From Urophycis tenuis (Eukaryota > Chordata > Actinopteri > Gadiformes > Phycidae), in contig JAXIVH010000017.1 of the NCBI GenBank assembly GCA_036785325.1, positions 168,625 to 232,624 on the forward strand: 64,000 nucleotides of DNA. The letters are read 5' to 3'. The notes beneath the pieces are model-generated. The model was given only the letters and a program-made list of their open reading frames with translations. It was not told the DNA's origin and did not search any database. Both the position numbers and the translations under genes were made by a program. Every line of letters begins with the position of its first letter. The first letter of the stretch is position 1. Shown in pieces: positions 59,796-64,000 of this stretch.

Positions 59796-61264
59796 GAAAG
59801 TAAGGAGTGCTGGTTCTGAATCGGGTTCGGGGGTACCATACTGTACCGTACTGGTGTACGTGCTCCGGGTTCCAGTAAAGTACTAGTAATGGTTTAGATT
59901 TACCTTTTTTTTTTTTTTGTCATGCCTTCAATATAACAACACATGAATTCATTTCTCAACGGTTGAATTTCTTCGCCATCCTGTACCTCAAGCTGATCAC
60001 AGCTCCTCTTCCTCCGTCTCAAACGCCTCTGGGCCGTGACGATGTTTGACAATGACGCGTGAGCGGTAATAGTGTGGTATTAATTCCTCGTCCACAACAA
60101 TATTCACAATGACGCTTATATTAGACACCAGCTACTATTGCACTACCGCAACGATAATATTAGCTCAAAGGGAAAATCTTTGTGGGTTTGATGTCGATGG
60201 GGGTGGGGGGGTTGGGGGGTTCCATGAGGGGGGTGCACGAGACCAGGCAGTTTGGGAAGGCACCGCTGTAGCATAGAACAGAGTCATGTAGAAGAGTGAT
60301 TCACCGCCGCCCCCGCGTGCACACGCACGCTGCTATGCAAATTAACCTCCCCCTTGATTACATAAACGTTGCTGAATCGAGGACGGTTTCTTTTTTTTTT
60401 TTCTTTTTTTTCCCTTTTCATCTTCGGGAAACGTTTTTGTGTTGTGCGGCGACCGGCGTTTCGGGGGAAATGAGCAGCCCCTAGAGATTAAGGGAGACAG
60501 TCGTCGGTGTTTATTTATATTTAAATGTGCGCTTTTATTTTATTGTACTGTTTTTTTTTTTTTTTGCATTTAAATTCAATGTGGTATAATGTAAGTTGTC
60601 GTGCAAGTTAATTACAAAATTAGGATGTTCACAAAGGATGTGAATAGACCCCCCCCGCCGCCCCCGTCTTCAAACGACAGAAGAAAAAAAAAAGAGATCA
60701 AAAACAAACCCATTTCAAGCACACAGTCTTGTCTGGGGTTGATTTAAAACCAAATTACCAAGTCTTTGCCACTTCAATATAATCACTCATTCTGCCTGCC
60801 TGTCCTATTTAGATTTGAGTCCGGTCGATGTACTCATCCAAAGTTTTGTATAATACTGGAATATATATAAAAAGAGCATATGGTTTTGGGACTTAAACTG
60901 TCGACTATTATCAGTGTGGCCACTGATAATAAAAAACAAATAATCGCAACAATAGCGTCATCATCATCATAATCAAGTGTTGCTATGGAAACATCAAAGC
61001 TGATATATATGGGTACGTCACAAATAAGGGAAGCCTGCTCTTCTCCGCCTTACGACTGGGAACACGGTGTCAGAGTGTCGATCTTACAAAGACAAGATAA
61101 GACGAACTACCGGCCTGCGTCTTTTACAGTTCTGACAGACGTGAGACTGTGATGTCCTGGCTTTCTGTCAGCCTTTTCAAGTTATTCTGAGACAGAAGGG
61201 GCACTGTTCGTTAATTACATGCCAACATGTTAAGGGAATGCCCAGCTATGCAGACGAAGAAGTG
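59796..61264. other. Unannotated spacer with homopolymers
   Basis: T-rich runs lie near 59906-59920, 60390-60410 and 60550-60565. A perfect 11-bp hairpin lies at 60906-60931. No gene is supported. Confidence 0.4.
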
Positions 61265-61440
61265 CAAGGTACTGTAGCGATCAGGATCTGGATTAAGGAC
61301 TTCACCTCCGAGCTGAACAGTACTGGGTTTGATCCCCAGCATTTGCAGTCTATCAGTAGGAATCCTTGAGCAAAAAGCCCTAAACCATACCTGCTTGTAA
61401 TGCCGTGAGTATGGCTTCACTGTTGCTGTGATAAAAATCT
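61265..61440 (+). mobile_element. Degenerate tRNA-type SINE
   Basis: B-box-like GGGTTTGATCCCCAG (near 61326) is followed by AATCCTTGAGCAAAAAGCCC, a word typical of fish SINE bodies. The tail is not preserved. Confidence 0.5.
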
Positions 61441-63070
61441 GGAGCAGGGTTTGTCAAACAATGGTGTCGAGTGAACATTCACTGCAACTATAGTACAATG
61501 TTTTGATCAAAATGTTTTTTTGCCTCTGCTCATCCAGTCCTGAAAATAATTTGTTTAATTGCGCGAAGTACTTTTTTCAGAAGATAAAAGTTTAACTTTT
61601 ATGATTTAAACTAAAAGTTTAAATCTAAAAAAACAAGCATATTGTCATGTTGAATTGTTTCATAACATTTACTTTCAAAGAACTAACCAAATAAGCCCTC
61701 AAACACTCACTCATTTTTAACAAGCCAGACGTAAAATATATATTCACTATTCATATTAAGGTGTTCTAACCCTGTCAACGTATTCCTTGGCAACAATTTA
61801 GCAACATTTATGAATTTCCTTTGTAGCCAAAACAGCTCTTTTAAGTGTGTGAGTAGAATTAGTTTCTTTCTGTCAGTGTAAAGCTCTCAGGGATGAACTG
61901 GGGACTGTCTGAACCTTTTATTTAACACAGACATAGAGGAAATATTCGCCTTTGCGCCAAATATAACCGGGCTGTTTGCTACTTAGTTTAGTTTTATGGG
62001 CCAGTTCAGTGCTAGCCTTGGCAGCCGCATAGCAGACTGCTAATTCTCAAACCGGCTGCATCCAGGCTGAGTTTGTGAAACACTAAATATTGTGTTGAGT
62101 TGCACATATTTTTTTATTAAAATAATTTGATACAGTGCTGCTCTTTCTATAACAACTAGGTTTTGATCGGTACGTCATATATTGTATCTCGTGTCTTGTA
62201 TTTAATTTGGCTTGCCTGTTCATGTTCTTATTTTATGTCTGTTCTTTAGGCCATTCCATCTCTCGGCTGTTGCTTTTGCCGTCCAATTTTGGCCGAAGTG
62301 CTTCAAGCTCACTTCATGGCTTTTCCTGAAAAAGATGCAGTATTTGGCGCTGTCAGTTTTTCATACTGTCCTTCAGGTTCACAATACAATGGAGCATAGA
62401 AAACTGACTGCATATCCAAGCAACAGAAAGAAAACTATTCACAAATGTTGACCTAAAACCACAAAGTTCAGAGTACTGGCAACTTTTTGTCAACAACCGA
62501 AAGAATTCAAAATGCAATTAATTCAGCAACACATTCGGCCTTGATACAACATTGGCTTCTTAGAAAGAACCTTAAAATTATCCAAATGATATATTATATA
62601 CAGTTTATATATATATATATATATTCAAGTTGAACATTTCCCCAGAATATCATGACTCGGGGTCCATGTAATATGAACTTGGTTGGTTGAAATGAATTCA
62701 TTGCTGAAGTCAAAATGAAAAGTTTGGGATTCTCAGCACTGTTGTAGCTGCATGATTTCTCGACATGAAGAAGAACACCCACTGAGGTAATGTTCCATCT
62801 TATCCCGTGACAGTATTTCATGGAAAATAATACTGAACCCCATTAGATGGACATAAATTAGAGGCTTATGTCACGTACACTGTTTTGTTTGTTCCTGCCC
62901 GCCGGCTGAGTTATAATCTGTTACTGTGATGCTGCCGTCATGCATGTTTAGCGTAATGAGAGTCTACACCTTATATAAAACTAATTCTTGTGGATTTGTG
63001 TTTTTCCACTCAAAACTGCTGTCACTCACAGTTGCCGACACTTGAACGCGTGAATACACACACACACGTC
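61441..63070. other. Unannotated AT-rich spacer
   Basis: A short (AT)n lies at 62608-62624. No repeat family or exon is recognised. Confidence 0.4.
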
Positions 63071-63074
63071 AACT

Positions 63075-63190
63075 TTGGTGCCACAACTAGTTTGTGGTTG
63101 AGCGCCTTGCCCAAGTGCATCTCAAAAACAAGAACCCAGAATTAGAACCAGCAACCCCGCCAATCTGGCTTGTTGTCCTTCTGCCGCTAC
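63075..63190 (-). mobile_element. Degenerate tRNA-type SINE
   Basis: On the minus strand GGTTGCTGGTTCTAATTCTG (B-box-like) is followed by GCACTTGGGCAAGGCGCTCA, a fish SINE body word. It ends about 80 bases before a candidate terminal exon. Confidence 0.5.
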
Positions 63191-63271
63191 CCTGCTAGCA
63201 TGCTAACTTCAGTTTCGTTTTACGTTAAAATACTTGAATGATAACCCGTGCCTATGTTTTGCTGGTTGCAG

Positions 63272-63331
63272 CCCAAGCCGTACAGCTATGTTGAGCTTCA
63301 GAAGGCCTGGGGTGTTCCACCAGACTACTAA
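63272..63331 (+). CDS. Candidate terminal coding exon, unknown gene
   Basis: After the acceptor TGTTTTGCTGGTTGCAG the frame reads PKPYSYVELQKAWGVPPDY and stops at TAA 63329-63331. The peptide is compositionally natural and not simple sequence. The incoming phase is 0, matching the outgoing phase of 34045-34130 in one of its frames. Downstream DNA could be 3' UTR, with ATTAAA words near 63380 and 63815. Not recognised; needs transcript support. Confidence 0.4.
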   Translation, partial: PKPYSYVELQKAWGVPPDY

Positions 63332-64000
63332 ACTGCATTCATTTATTCAATTGCATTTAAAACATATTTAAAATATTAAATTTAAAAAAATATTATTTAG
63401 TTAGAGAACGACGAGTTTGACGCTGACGTTCTCCTCCGTCTAGCTTTGATGTGAGGGACCACCCATGGTGTTGAGTTAAGATGAATTGGCGACTTTGTGA
63501 ATACAATGGTATGAAAATATTAATACACCTGCCGTTATCTTTCGACCGAAGGCTGCCCGTTCTCCATCTCGCTGGGATTTTTACTTGGACTGCGATGTGC
63601 TTTGTCTGCATTTTTGTTGATTTAGGCATAGCTTATCACAAGCTTATAGAGATGTCAGCAAAAGTCCCATTTTAATAGCACGCCGGGCCTTAATTCATTA
63701 CCAAATGTAAACTTTGCTGCAGCGGAGGGTGGGGAGGGGATTCTACTCTGCTAATGCCTCATTATTCAGCTTTCGCCATAGAAAAGGGACCAAAAAATAC
63801 ACTCCCCCATTTATTAAATCCATCCGAGTCACAGGGTGTAGCTCCACTAAATATTTCTAATACCATTTAGTAAATCATATTTCCTTTAAGCTGAAAGTTT
63901 TTTTTTTCCCCTTTGCTTGTCAGTAAAAAAAAAAAAAGCACAGCTTACTTATTCTCCCAAAATATATATATATATATATAAAAAACAGGAGTAAAAATAA
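63332..64000. other. AT-rich right end, possible 3' UTR or conserved non-coding DNA
   Basis: 63670-63900 holds several homeodomain-like words (CCTTAATTCATTACC, GCTAATGCCTCATTATTC) without repeats. It ends in A and T homopolymers and a short (AT)n at 63963-63980. Confidence 0.3.

Overview
This is a stretch of vertebrate nuclear DNA, almost certainly from a teleost fish. The clues are very many long (CA)n, (GA)n and (AT)n tracts, tRNA-derived SINEs ending in the fish-type tail AAGCGTCTGCTAAATG, a fish-type Tc1 element, an animal CACTA (TNP2-like) transposase relic, a BEL/Pao integrase relic and several short hAT-like elements. No complete protein gene is visible, and there are no rRNA genes, no CRISPR and nothing prokaryotic. 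The window looks like intergenic or large-intron DNA. One run of 200 Ns (37077-37276) marks an assembly gap.

Layout. 1-8 kb: AT-rich spacer, a short inverted-repeat element with 9-bp target duplications (3058-3405), a SINE fragment (4929-5060) beside a 407-bp MITE (5089-5495), an LTR-like stretch and further SINE-like fragments. 8-15 kb: a perfect 30-bp palindrome (9110-9173), an L2/SINE-type tail (10350-10502), a LINE-like tail, a degenerate SINE and a 359-bp-period tandem duplication inside CA-rich DNA (13662-14360). 15-18 kb: a roughly 1-kb inverted-repeat element, then a hAT-like element with a second hAT inside it, both with intact 8-bp target duplications. 20-24 kb: a diverged direct duplication of a non-repetitive module carrying octamer and homeodomain-like sites, with a dead Tc1 element between the copies. 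26-42 kb: mostly microsatellites and minisatellites, the N gap and a SINE with intact Pol III boxes. 44-49 kb: a CAGTGTTTCCCC hAT-like element containing a second copy of the 15-16 kb element, a degraded CACTA transposase on the minus strand, another hAT-like element and a common dispersed repeat. 50-64 kb: a 36-bp minisatellite, a pre-miRNA-like hairpin, a BEL/Pao fragment and SINE/LINE tails.

Host coding evidence is thin. Three plus-strand segments have good splice-site context and compatible phases (27812-27873, 34045-34130, 63272-63331, the last ending in a stop). They could be the 3' exons of one unidentified gene with introns of several to about 29 kb, but I do not recognise the protein and the call needs RNA evidence. 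Nearly all other long open frames are translations of CA, GA or minisatellite DNA. I see no novel gene system. The most interesting items are the candidate exon chain, the duplicated module, the hairpin at 51.5 kb and the nested transposons.
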